Assembly (NCBI GenBank): GCA_964625835.1
Contig: CAZVES010000051.1
Span: 1-16,640 of the forward strand
DNA length: 16,640 bases
Direction: 5' to 3'
Origin: UBA5336 sp964625835
GTDB lineage: Bacteria; Pseudomonadota; Alphaproteobacteria; Caulobacterales; Hyphomonadaceae
Positions 5,208-12,864 of the stretch are shown one piece after another. The translations under genes were made by a program, and so were the position numbers. The first letter of the stretch is position 1. Each line of letters opens with the position of its first letter. The notes beneath the pieces are model-generated. The model was given only the letters and a program-made list of their open reading frames with translations. It did not search any database and was not told where the DNA came from.

Positions 5208-7832
5208 TTATACCGGTGTATGCGCCCGGGGCGAGCCTTCCCTGAAAACAAAGCGCTGGTAAAACAGCGCAACCCCGATGAGTGCGCCGCCAAGCCCCAT
5301 GAAAGACAGTGCGCGGATCACCCCGTCCGTTGCGCCCAGGTCGATGAGAAACACCTTTGCAACAGCGCTCAGCAGGACGACCAGCGAACCATAGCGCGCA
5401 AGGCTTCGCCCACGCCAGACGCCCCACAGCAAGAGGGCCAAGGCATAGCCAATCGCGACAAGTGACAGGACCCACATTTCCGCGTTGCCGATGGGCGAGG
5501 AGAGAAGTGCCTCGCCAACAAAGCTGCGCCGTGTCTCCAGAATGATCCAGATGCCGCCCAGTGCGATGGACGCCGACGAGAAACCGTTCGCCAGCATCCA
5601 GCTGCCTTCCCGGCGATGGGCCTCGCCCTGCAGAGCAAGAAAAAGGGCCGGTATGGCAAAGGCCGGTAGGAGCAGGTTCAGCAAGGGGAGCATGCCGATC
5701 GGGTCTGACTGCACCGCAGCCAGGGCGGCGATGATCGCACCGAGGCCGATGGTGAGGGCCAGGAATTCTCCGGCCCGCCAGATAAAGCCGCGCCCTACGC
5801 CGCGCCAGGCCAGCGCCAGCGCCGAGCCCATATAGGCGATGGCATGGCCAGATGCCTCGGCCAGGGAAATATCGCCATCGGTGACGCTCTCGGCGCCCGC
5901 AGCGTGGCGGATGACGAGGCCTATCCCACCAAACAGGGTGAGCAGTGCGCCCCCTTCGAGTGCATTTCGCGCCGCCCCGTGGTCTCGCAATGCACGGCTG
6001 CCCAAAGCCAGGCTGATGACGACCAGTAGGCTCGCAGCGGCCAGCGTATTGGCAATGGGTGGTCCGGCCACGTCGAGGCTGGACAGGAGGCCTGGCCTCA
6101 GCATCAGCAAGGTGGCCCCGCCCGCGCTGAGGATGGCCGTCCCCCGCACAACCATCAGGGGGAACCTGCGATGGATGAAGGCAATAGTCGCGGCCACCAC
6201 GGCAAGGGCGGGTCCAAGCCAGAGGTCTTCTAGCACCAGGAAGGGGGCAAGCGCTGCCGACAAGGCAAGTCCGATCGCATAGGCCGCAGAGGCGCCGGGA
6301 TGGGCGTCGAGACCGCCTTCTCCCTGCCGGCGCCGGTCGAGCCAAAGCCCGGCTGCCGCAGCCATCGAAAGTGCCAGCAAGCCATGTATAAAAGATGGCT
6401 CCAGGCCGCCACGCCAGAACGACAGGGCCAGAGCGGCCGTCGGGGTGATGGCCGAGGTGATCGCCAGGGGCGCGCGCACCTGTTTGCCGGCCTGGGCCAG
6501 CAGGGCCAGCGTGCCGAAACCCAGCCCGATGGCAACTGCGCCGGCCCAGAGATGCGGCAGGCTGGCGGGCCAGAGTGCCAGGCCGAGCAGGCAGACGAGG
6601 GCTGACAGCGGCGCAAGGAGGCCGAAGCCGTCGCGCCGCCAGGCGGCCAGCAGACCTGAACCGCCATAGACGGCCACGGCGCTGACTGTGACGAGGCTCG
6701 ACGGCACATCAAACGCGCTCACCAGCAGAGTGGCGCCCGTCAGGGCCCAGAGCAGGTGGGCGACCAGGACAATTTCGCCCCGTGTTCGCAGCAGCCAGAA
6801 GAGGCTCGAAAACCGGCGCGGCAAGAGCACCGGTGAGTGGGCGAGCGGGGCGGCCAGCCAGAGCGCCAGTCCACCTGTGGCGAGGCCATAGGCAGCGACG
6901 GCCCAGGCCTCGCTCGACCCGCTTGCGGCAGACAGGCCCGCCAACGCCCAGAACCCCGTTCCGGCCAGCACAACCCAGGAGGCAAAGCGCCAGCTGCGCA
7001 GCCGGATAAGTCCAAGGCCCAGCGCCGTGACACTGGCTGCATAGGGCAGGATCATGAGCGCAGACCCGTCACTGGCGCCGGTGAACAGGGGGGCAAGATA
7101 GGCCCCGGCCAGCGATATGGCTGCGAGGACGGATCCGAACCGCAGCGCCAGGGCCAATCCGATCAGCGAGACCACCGCAAACAGGCCGAGCGCGACGAGT
7201 GGTCCCACAAATCCGTAAAGCGCGCCGGCCGCAAGCGTCGCACCATAAAGCGAGACCAGGCCAGCGCCGGAGAGGATATGCGGCAGGAAGCCCAGCGCGT
7301 TTCCTGCGCTCGCGACCATGTCCGAATGTGCGGCCCTGAAGGATGCCCCCACCAGGCCGACGCCAAACAGGCCGGCCGCCAGCGTTCGGGCCAGCGGTCC
7401 GAACAGACCGGTATCAATGGCCACGCGTACAAGGAACAACCCGCCCAAGGCGAGGGCGAGGCCGCCCGCCCAGACCATCCAGCCACCGGCCAGCCTTTGC
7501 TCCAGCGTTGGCTGATCCCGGCCCGGCGCATTTTCGGTGCCCTCGTGTCTGGCCGAGCGATTCCGGCCTTGCGGCGGTGTTTTCGCGTCTTGCGGGTCGG
7601 GCTTGGGGACGGGAAACGGCTGTGCCTGTGCAAGTGGGGCAAGTTCCTCAGGCCGGGCACGACGGCCTGTTGCCGGCGATGTGACAGGTCTGGCCTCGGT
7701 GCCTTTCTGCGACTGCAGATCATTCAGCGCGCGCTGGAGGCGATTGGCCTTTTGAAAGGCGACAATGCCGAAAATGGGGGCCCCGATCACCCATCCCAAA
7801 ATCAAAATGGCAACAAGAATGGCGATTTCCAT
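5208..7832 (-). CDS. DUF2339 large multi-pass membrane protein
   Basis: An 874-residue inner-membrane protein of unknown function. Residues 2-26 form the first helix, followed by a short amphipathic coil (KANRLQRALNDLQSQ), a Pro/Ala/Gln-rich soluble linker to about residue 110, and then the hallmark QRLAGGWMVWAGGLALALGG that opens the DUF2339 core. From there to the end nearly everything is hydrophobic, enough for more than twenty helices, with Gly/Ala/Leu-rich composition. Start ATG 7830-7832 is chosen because the first helix begins there and GGGAG lies ten bases upstream; the longer frame would add a polar N-terminus before the helix. It is followed by dapB ten bases on. Cell-envelope roles have been suggested for such proteins, but nothing here proves one. 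Confidence 0.9.
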   Translation of the reverse strand: MEIAILVAILILGWVIGAPIFGIVAFQKANRLQRALNDLQSQKGTEARPVTSPATGRRARPEELAPLAQAQPFPVPKPDPQDAKTPPQGRNRSARHEGTENAPGRDQPTLEQRLAGGWMVWAGGLALALGGLFLVRVAIDTGLFGPLARTLAAGLFGVGLVGASFRAAHSDMVASAGNALGFLPHILSGAGLVSLYGATLAAGALYGFVGPLVALGLFAVVSLIGLALALRFGSVLAAISLAGAYLAPLFTGASDGSALMILPYAASVTALGLGLIRLRSWRFASWVVLAGTGFWALAGLSAASGSSEAWAVAAYGLATGGLALWLAAPLAHSPVLLPRRFSSLFWLLRTRGEIVLVAHLLWALTGATLLVSAFDVPSSLVTVSAVAVYGGSGLLAAWRRDGFGLLAPLSALVCLLGLALWPASLPHLWAGAVAIGLGFGTLALLAQAGKQVRAPLAITSAITPTAALALSFWRGGLEPSFIHGLLALSMAAAAGLWLDRRRQGEGGLDAHPGASAAYAIGLALSAALAPFLVLEDLWLGPALAVVAATIAFIHRRFPLMVVRGTAILSAGGATLLMLRPGLLSSLDVAGPPIANTLAAASLLVVISLALGSRALRDHGAARNALEGGALLTLFGGIGLVIRHAAGAESVTDGDISLAEASGHAIAYMGSALALAWRGVGRGFIWRAGEFLALTIGLGAIIAALAAVQSDPIGMLPLLNLLLPAFAIPALFLALQGEAHRREGSWMLANGFSSASIALGGIWIILETRRSFVGEALLSSPIGNAEMWVLSLVAIGYALALLLWGVWRGRSLARYGSLVVLLSAVAKVFLIDLGATDGVIRALSFMGLGGALIGVALFYQRFVFREGSPRAHTPV

Positions 7833-7857
7833 GGAACCAATACTCCCAAGCCTATAA

Positions 7858-7891
7858 GTGAGTAGATACTCACATAAGCGTTCTCGGTCAA
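7858..7891 (-). promoter_or_regulatory. Candidate promoter and palindromic operator of the DUF2339-dapB operon
   Basis: GTGAGTA-GA-TACTCAC at 7858-7873 is a perfect 7-2-7 palindrome. On the minus strand it covers a -10-like TATCTA (7863-7868) placed 17 bp from a -35-like TTGACC (7886-7891), and ends 25 bases before the DUF2339 start codon. A dimeric repressor, for instance of the TetR or GntR type, would block this promoter; no cognate regulator lies next to it. The palindrome is certain, the promoter is a moderate match. Confidence 0.5.
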
Positions 7892-7965
7892 GCTGAAACC
7901 GTAATGGTTCTGCTGCGGGCGGCTCGCTGGTTCCCAAGGGGGCGCAGGCGACCTAGTTGAGTTGG

Positions 7966-8706
7966 ATGACCCTGTCGTGGATCCCGAATGCGCTCACGAT
8001 CGCACGTTGCCTGCTGGCGCTGGTGTGTGCCGCTGCGGTGTTTGCGGGCGAGCGCTTGTCGCGCAAACTCGACGCCGCTGTCATAGACTGGCAGATGGCT
8101 GGCAGCCCTGTTCCGGGTAGCCCCGGATATCCGGCGGCGCTTGAAAACCTTGTGCCCGGCGATCTCCTTTTCTGGCCGGCCTTTGCCTTTGCGGCTTTCC
8201 TCGCCGCTGCCGTGACAGACCTGTTTGACGGCATGATGGCGCGCAGTCTGGACGCCGTCTCCGAGTTCGGTGCCTGGCTCGACCCGATTGCTGACAAGCT
8301 GTTGGTGGGCCTTGTGCTGGTGGCGATTTCTGTCACTTCGGGGTCGCTCTGGCTGATGTTCCCCGCGGCCGTGATCATCACACGCGACAGTTACATCACC
8401 TGGCTGCGGGCGCGGCTTGGCGGTGGCCTGGCGCTTCCCGTCATGGCCGCGGCCAAATGGAAAACCGGGCTTGAGATGCTGGCCATCGGCCTCCTGCTGG
8501 CGCTGCCCCTGATCGCATCGGTCAGCCATGGCGTAATGGTCAATGGCGTGATCTCGCCTGTGGAAATGGCATGGATCGGCGTCTTCGCAGAAAGGTTTGC
8601 GGTGACGCTGGCCTGGATCTCGGCCGGCCTGTCAGTCTGGACCGGAATGAGGTACTGGCGCGCCTCGCGAGAGCACCCCGAAACTCTGCGGGAAACCTTC
8701 GATTGA
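7966..8706 (+). CDS. CDP-alcohol phosphatidyltransferase (PgsA-like)
   Basis: Integral membrane enzyme that transfers a phosphatidyl group from CDP-diacylglycerol to an alcohol, most likely glycerol 3-phosphate in phosphatidylglycerol synthesis. The full catalytic signature D(x2)DG(x2)AR(x8)G(x3)D(x3)D is present: Asp85, Asp88-Gly89, Ala92-Arg93, Gly102, Asp106, Asp110. The N-terminal IPNALTIAR motif and about six helices also fit. The 246 residues exceed a typical PgsA of about 180-190, because about 40 polar residues (28-70) are inserted between helix 1 and the catalytic helix and the C-terminus is extended. ATG 7966 is preferred over an in-frame TTG at 7957; neither has a good ribosome site. 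The substrate is not certain, so no symbol is given. It is divergent from DUF2339 and followed by a terminator. Confidence 0.9.
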   Translation: MTLSWIPNALTIARCLLALVCAAAVFAGERLSRKLDAAVIDWQMAGSPVPGSPGYPAALENLVPGDLLFWPAFAFAAFLAAAVTDLFDGMMARSLDAVSEFGAWLDPIADKLLVGLVLVAISVTSGSLWLMFPAAVIITRDSYITWLRARLGGGLALPVMAAAKWKTGLEMLAIGLLLALPLIASVSHGVMVNGVISPVEMAWIGVFAERFAVTLAWISAGLSVWTGMRYWRASREHPETLRETFD

Positions 8707-8714
8707 CCGGTTCG

Positions 8715-8758
8715 GGCAGATTCAGGTGAAATCTGCCAGGGTTCGACACTGGTTTTTT
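8715..8758 (+). terminator. Terminator after the PgsA-like gene, with two overlapping hairpins
   Basis: Hairpin 1 is GGCAGATT (8715-8722) with AATCTGCC (8730-8737), a perfect eight-pair stem with a seven-base loop. Hairpin 2 is CCAG-x-GT with AC-x-CTGG (8736-8752), directly followed by six T (8753-8758). The two share two bases. It starts nine bases after the stop codon, so the simplest reading is an intrinsic terminator separating this gene from the next operon. Confidence 0.7.
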
Positions 8759-8786
8759 CAGTAGGGATGGCTATTTCAGCCGAAAG

Positions 8787-8811
8787 TATAACGTGTTTGG
8801 TGTGGCCAAAC
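8787..8811 (+). promoter_or_regulatory. Possible promoter region and inverted repeat before the antiporter operon
   Basis: A -10-like TATAAC (8787-8792) is followed by the inverted repeat GTTTGG-N5-CCAAAC (8795-8811). No good -35 box is seen at 15-18 bp, so an activator or an alternative sigma factor might be needed. The repeat lies where transcription would start, about 60 bases before the first gene of the operon, and could be an operator or a 5' hairpin. Only the repeat itself is solid. Confidence 0.3.
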
Positions 8812-8868
8812 GCAACAACGCCGTCTATGGCCTGTCGGTCCTGTAACAAATCCAAGGAAGGAACGCCT

Positions 8869-8949
8869 ATGTACGCTCTGATCGCCATTGGGGTCGTCGT
8901 GGCTCTTTTCGCCGTTCTCAACCTGATTGACTTTCGGCGCATCGACTAG
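8869..8949 (+). CDS. 26-residue single-helix membrane microprotein
   Basis: A short frame beginning with Met-Tyr-Ala-Leu, then about 17 hydrophobic residues (3-19) rich in Ala, Val, Leu and Ile, and ending with the charged tail DFRRID. AAGGAAGG lies six bases before the ATG, the clearest ribosome site in this operon, and the stop codon is 12 bases before the antiporter start. A single inner-membrane helix with a positively charged C-terminal end is what the sequence shows. It might modulate the downstream transporter, as several bacterial microproteins do, or act as a leader that couples translation; both are inference. The strong Shine-Dalgarno and close linkage are the main reasons to accept it as a gene. 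Confidence 0.7.
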   Translation: MYALIAIGVVVALFAVLNLIDFRRID

Positions 8950-8961
8950 CCGGCTCATTCC

Positions 8962-9951
8962 ATGCCTGAACTGAGCGTGATTGCCGCCCTTGTGGGCGGC
9001 TTGGTGCTTCTGGCCTTTGCCGGCGATTTTCTTGTTTCCGGCGCTGTTTCCGCGGCGCAAAAGCTTGGCGTCTCGCCGCTTGTTGCGGGCATTTTCATTG
9101 TCGGCTTCGGAACGTCTGCACCCGAAATGGTGGTCGCTGTCGACGCGGCCATCAAGGGCCTGCCGTCCATTTCCCTTGGAAACATTGTTGGGTCCAACAT
9201 TGCCAATGTCTGGCTGGTCCTCGGGCTTCCTGCCCTTATCGCGCCCCTGGCTTTCGGGGCCTATGGTGAGCGCAGGGCGCTGGCGGCGATGCTGGCGGCC
9301 ACTGCGCTCTGGATTGCCATCAGTGCGATCACGCCCCTGCATTCGGGCATCGGCGTCCTGTTCCTGCTGGTGCTGGTCGGCTATGCGGTCTACACGTTCC
9401 AGACAACGGCACGGGACGCGGCGAAGGGCATTGATGTCGGCATAGATGATGAGGAGGGGCTCAGTCTTCCGCGGACCACGGCCTACATACTGATCGGCAT
9501 CATCGGACTGCCCGTGGGCGCACACCTGATTGTCGAGGGCGGTGTCGGTGTCGCACAATCATTGGGTGTTCCGGAGTATATCATCGGGCTGACACTGATC
9601 GCCATCGGCACAAGCCTGCCAGAGATCGGAGCCGGCATCGCGGCCACGCTTAAAGGGCGCGGGGCTGTGCTGGCGGGCAACATTCTCGGCTCCAACATTT
9701 TCAATATACTGGGCGCGGGGGGGCTGGTTGCATTGTTTGCCAATACCGCTGATGGGCCCTTGCAGGTCACACGCTCTTTCCACGCCTATGACCACTGGGC
9801 CATGGCTGCCGCCGGCCTCACCATCGCCTTCTTCATCCTCAGCGGGCAACGCATCGGCCGCCTGACCGGTGTGTTGCTGCTCCTGGTCTATGTCCTTTAC
9901 CTGGCGGGCCTCACCCAGGGCTGGGACATTCTCGCCATTTTCGGGGTCTGA
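8962..9951 (+). CDS. CaCA-family calcium/sodium antiporter (YrbG-like)
   Basis: A 329-residue inner-membrane exchanger with two homologous halves of about five helices each. The alpha-repeat signatures are intact: GTSAPE (50-55) with GNIVGSNI (73-80) in the first half and GTSLPE (216-221) with GNILGSNIFN (239-248) in the second; the Glu of each GTSxPE motif (55 and 221) coordinates Ca2+ in this superfamily. An acidic loop (near 158-166, DVGIDDEEG) separates the halves on the cytoplasmic side. It probably exports Ca2+ in exchange for Na+ or H+; ion preference cannot be read from the sequence. It follows the microprotein by 12 bases and precedes the SDR gene by three, so all are in one operon. 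Confidence 0.94.
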   Translation: MPELSVIAALVGGLVLLAFAGDFLVSGAVSAAQKLGVSPLVAGIFIVGFGTSAPEMVVAVDAAIKGLPSISLGNIVGSNIANVWLVLGLPALIAPLAFGAYGERRALAAMLAATALWIAISAITPLHSGIGVLFLLVLVGYAVYTFQTTARDAAKGIDVGIDDEEGLSLPRTTAYILIGIIGLPVGAHLIVEGGVGVAQSLGVPEYIIGLTLIAIGTSLPEIGAGIAATLKGRGAVLAGNILGSNIFNILGAGGLVALFANTADGPLQVTRSFHAYDHWAMAAAGLTIAFFILSGQRIGRLTGVLLLLVYVLYLAGLTQGWDILAIFGV

Positions 9952-9954
9952 AAA

Positions 9955-10707
9955 ATGAATGCAGGCTTAGCCCTTGTCACCGGCGCCGGTGCCCGTATCG
10001 GGCAGGCCCTGGCGATCGCCCTCGGCCAGGCGGGCTGGGGCGTGGCGGTTCACTACAACTCCTCGTCCGCGGGTGCAGACGACACGGTCAAGGCCATCAA
10101 AGCGCGTGGCGGACGGGCCGTCAGCGTCCAGGCAGACCTGTCCGGCCATGGGGAGGCGGGCCGGCTGGTCGACACGGCCGCCAGTCAGCTCGGCGGGCGT
10201 CTCACCTTGCTGGTGAATTCCGCGTCCACCTTTGCCGAGGACACGCTGGCCACCCACACTGCGCGCGACTGGGACTATCATTTCGACACCAATGCCCGCG
10301 CGCCGATTGCCCTGACCCAGGCGTTTGCAAAGGACTTTCCGGCCGGCGCGCGCGGCCTCGTCGTGAACCTGATCGACCAGAGGGTCTGGAAACTGAACCC
10401 GCAATTCTTCACATACATGTTGTCCAAGCAGGCCCTCTGGACGGCCACCCGCACCATGGCGCAGGCGCTGGCACCCCAGATCCGCGTGAACGCCATCGGT
10501 CCTGGACCAACGCTAAAAAGCGTCCACCAGAGCGATGAGGATTTCGCCGCTGAAAAGCGCGCCACACTCACCGGCGAGGGCTCCAATCCGGATGAAATCA
10601 TCAAGGCCCTGATGTATCTCATTGATGCAAACTCCGTGACCGGCCAGATGATCGCCTCCGATGGCGGGCAGCACCTGCTCTGGCAGACGCCAGACCTTGA
10701 CGCCTGA
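9955..10707 (+). CDS. SDR oxidoreductase of the pteridine reductase (PTR1/FolM) type
   Basis: A 250-residue cytosolic NAD(P)-dependent reductase. The dinucleotide loop TGAGARIG (9-16) carries Arg in place of the usual Gly, as in pteridine reductases. NSAS (88-91) replaces NNAG. The catalytic Ser is absent; instead Asp141, Tyr154 and Lys158 have exactly the spacing of the Asp-Tyr-Lys triad of Leishmania PTR1 (Asp181, Tyr194, Lys198), and VNLIDQ matches the local context. VNAIGPGPTL (178-187) follows. A role in reducing dihydropterin-like substrates (dihydromonapterin or dihydrofolate) is a good inference; the actual substrate is unknown. It starts three bases after the antiporter stop, and its own stop overlaps the next ATG (TGATG). 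Confidence 0.9.
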   Translation: MNAGLALVTGAGARIGQALAIALGQAGWGVAVHYNSSSAGADDTVKAIKARGGRAVSVQADLSGHGEAGRLVDTAASQLGGRLTLLVNSASTFAEDTLATHTARDWDYHFDTNARAPIALTQAFAKDFPAGARGLVVNLIDQRVWKLNPQFFTYMLSKQALWTATRTMAQALAPQIRVNAIGPGPTLKSVHQSDEDFAAEKRATLTGEGSNPDEIIKALMYLIDANSVTGQMIASDGGQHLLWQTPDLDA

Positions 10708-11747
10708 TGGACTTTTCTTCCGACACGTCTGCACCGGCCCATCCTGCCGTCCTCGACGCGCTGGCGCGGGCGAATGCCGGCCAGGCGGCCAGCTATGGCG
10801 CAGACAGCGAGACCCTGGCCCTTGAAGCGCGCCTGAAGGCGCTGTTTGAAACCGATGATATCGCCATCTGGCCAACCGCCTCGGGGACGGCGGCCAATGC
10901 GCTGGCCCTTTCCTGCCTCTGCCCGTCCACCCATTCGATCCTGTGTCACCACGACGCCCATATCGAGCAGGACGAGCGCGGTGCGCCGGAATTCTTCAGC
11001 GGCGGTGCAAAGCTTGCCACCCTGCCGGGCGATCATGGCAGGGTGCCCCCTGAAACCCTCGCCGAGACCTTGTCGCAGATCGATCCCGGCTTTGTGCACG
11101 CGGTTCCGCCAGCCGTCCTGTCACTGACGAACCTCACCGAATGGGGAACCGCTTATGCTCCCGGCGAGATCGCCGAGCTGGCAAGGCTGGCCCATGATAG
11201 CGGCCTGAAAGTGCACCTGGATGGCGCGCGCCTGGCCAATGCGCTTGTCAGTCTCGACGCCTCTCCGGCAGAGATGACCTGGCGGGCCGGGGTCGATGTC
11301 CTCACCCTTGGCCTGACCAAGACCGGAGCCATGGGCTGTGAGATCATCATCCTGTTCGGGCCGTCGGCGGCGGACCTGGCCAATCTTCGCGCCCGGGCCA
11401 AGCGGTCGGGCCACATGCCGCCCAAGCTGCGATACCTCTCGGCCCAGGGCAACGCGCTGCTTGAGGGCGGGCTCTGGCTGGACCTGGCGCGCCATGCCAA
11501 TACCGTGGCGGCTGATCTTGCCAGCCGCCTGGCAAGGCTTGATGGCGTTGAGCTGATCGCGCCCGTCCAGGGCAATGAGGTGTTTGCGCGCCTGCCCGAA
11601 GACCTGGCCCACAAGATCGCAGAGGCGGGCTGGCGATTCTATCCCTGGCCCGGCGGCGGTTACCGTTTTGTCTGTGCCTGGTCGACGCAGGCTGACGATA
11701 TAGTCGCGGCCTTTGCGGCCCTTGAGCGTGCTAAAGCGCCTGGCTGA
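10707..11747 (+). CDS. PLP-dependent enzyme of the threonine aldolase family
   Basis: A 346-residue fold-type I PLP enzyme of the beta-eliminating lyase/threonine aldolase group, related to LtaE, which splits L-threonine or L-allo-threonine to glycine and acetaldehyde. Signature features: YGAD near 30 followed by a Glu-rich helix, the ASGTAAN segment (58-64), HHDAHIEQDE (81-90) with the ring-stacking His, VHLDGARLANA (169-179) with Asp172 for the PLP nitrogen and Arg175, and the Schiff-base Lys205 in LGLTKTGAMG. It is translationally coupled to the SDR gene by a TGATG overlap. Its last 17 bases overlap the 3' end of hisZ on the opposite strand. Substrate stereochemistry cannot be told from sequence. 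Confidence 0.93.
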   Translation: MDFSSDTSAPAHPAVLDALARANAGQAASYGADSETLALEARLKALFETDDIAIWPTASGTAANALALSCLCPSTHSILCHHDAHIEQDERGAPEFFSGGAKLATLPGDHGRVPPETLAETLSQIDPGFVHAVPPAVLSLTNLTEWGTAYAPGEIAELARLAHDSGLKVHLDGARLANALVSLDASPAEMTWRAGVDVLTLGLTKTGAMGCEIIILFGPSAADLANLRARAKRSGHMPPKLRYLSAQGNALLEGGLWLDLARHANTVAADLASRLARLDGVELIAPVQGNEVFARLPEDLAHKIAEAGWRFYPWPGGGYRFVCAWSTQADDIVAAFAALERAKAPG

Positions 11748-12864
11748 TCCTGTCAGGGCGCAGCATGGCGCCCAGTGCGGTCGTATCCATCTCGCCCCTG
11801 GACAAGCTGCGCACCAACCTGTCATAGCGCCCGCCCCCGCCGAGGAAGCGCTGGCCGTCAGCACTGTGCACCTCGAAGATGAAGCCGTCATAATAGCTCA
11901 GGCTGCGCGGCAGGTCGGTGTCGATCCGGAGCCTGCCCGCGTCGATGCCGTGCCCGATCAAACCCTCTCCCAGCGCGCGCAGTTCCGCCACAAACCCGGT
12001 CACCCTGTCGCCGCTTCCGGCGAGGAGGCCGTCAAGCGTTTCAAGGGCGGCGTGGTAGGTGTCGTCAACCTGCCGGCTCGCCAGAAGGATTTCCGCGCTT
12101 TCGGCGGACAGCGGCTGCTGGGCCTCATGGGCTTTTTCCACGAGCCGGTCAGCTATCTCATCAACCGAGCGCGAGCCGATCTCCACGAGGTCCGTCATGG
12201 TGAAGATTTCCGCCACCGCCTTCCTGGCCTGCTCGCGGGGCAGATTGGCCAGGGCCAGTGAAAGCGAGGAGGGTGCCTGAGCCCTTTCATTCGAGGCGTC
12301 GAGGACATCATGGATGCCTATGAAGCCAGAAAAGCTGCGCTTGAGCTGGATCTTCCAGTTTTCGTGGCAATCAAACGTGTCGATCAGCGCAAAGATCAAA
12401 CCCACATTCGAGAATGTGATGGTGAAATCGTCGACGCCGACCGTCTCCAAGGCGGTGCACACATTCACGAGCAGGTTCAGGTCGTCGCGGCCCCTGTCGG
12501 TGGAGCCGAAAACCTCCACACCGACCTGGCGCTGGACCGGTTCGGGCGGTCTGCCGATCCGGGTGTGCTTGCGTGCGCCGCGAAACACGATGTCGTCATA
12601 GAAATAGGTGCCGGGACTGAGCCGCCTTGCGGCGACGTCCAGCGCCACCGCCAGGGTCAGGTCCGGACGCAGGCAAAGTTCCGCGCCAGAGCCCGCATCA
12701 TACTCGACCAGCTTGTCCCGGTAGGGCTCGCCAAGGAACTCCACATAGTCGGCCTGTGACTGCACCACGGACGTTCTGGCTTCCACCGCGCCCAGCCTTG
12801 CGAACTGCTCGCGGATCGCCGCGGCAATGGCCTCGACCCCCTTGTCACCGTAGAGTTGTCCCAT
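11731..12864 (-). CDS. hisZ: ATP phosphoribosyltransferase regulatory subunit
   Basis: A 377-residue HisRS-like protein without the anticodon-binding domain. HisZ assembles with short-form HisG and makes the first step of histidine biosynthesis sensitive to histidine. It keeps class II synthetase traces: LCLRPDLT (motif 2 entry), FYDDIVFR, and LGGGGRYDRL near the C-terminus, but lacks the HisRS histidine motif RGLDYYTG (it has SLSYYDGFIFEV in that place), which identifies it as HisZ rather than a second HisRS. Its ATG shares one base with the hisS stop (TAATG), so translation is coupled. The following convergent gene leaves no room for hisG, which is usually next in this lineage. Confidence 0.93.
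   Translation of the reverse strand: MGQLYGDKGVEAIAAAIREQFARLGAVEARTSVVQSQADYVEFLGEPYRDKLVEYDAGSGAELCLRPDLTLAVALDVAARRLSPGTYFYDDIVFRGARKHTRIGRPPEPVQRQVGVEVFGSTDRGRDDLNLLVNVCTALETVGVDDFTITFSNVGLIFALIDTFDCHENWKIQLKRSFSGFIGIHDVLDASNERAQAPSSLSLALANLPREQARKAVAEIFTMTDLVEIGSRSVDEIADRLVEKAHEAQQPLSAESAEILLASRQVDDTYHAALETLDGLLAGSGDRVTGFVAELRALGEGLIGHGIDAGRLRIDTDLPRSLSYYDGFIFEVHSADGQRFLGGGGRYDRLVRSLSRGEMDTTALGAMLRPDRISQAL

Noticed and set aside
6837..7865. 342-codon plus-strand frame opposite the DUF2339 gene
   Set aside because: Gln/Arg/Gly-rich low-complexity translation antisense to a clear membrane protein.
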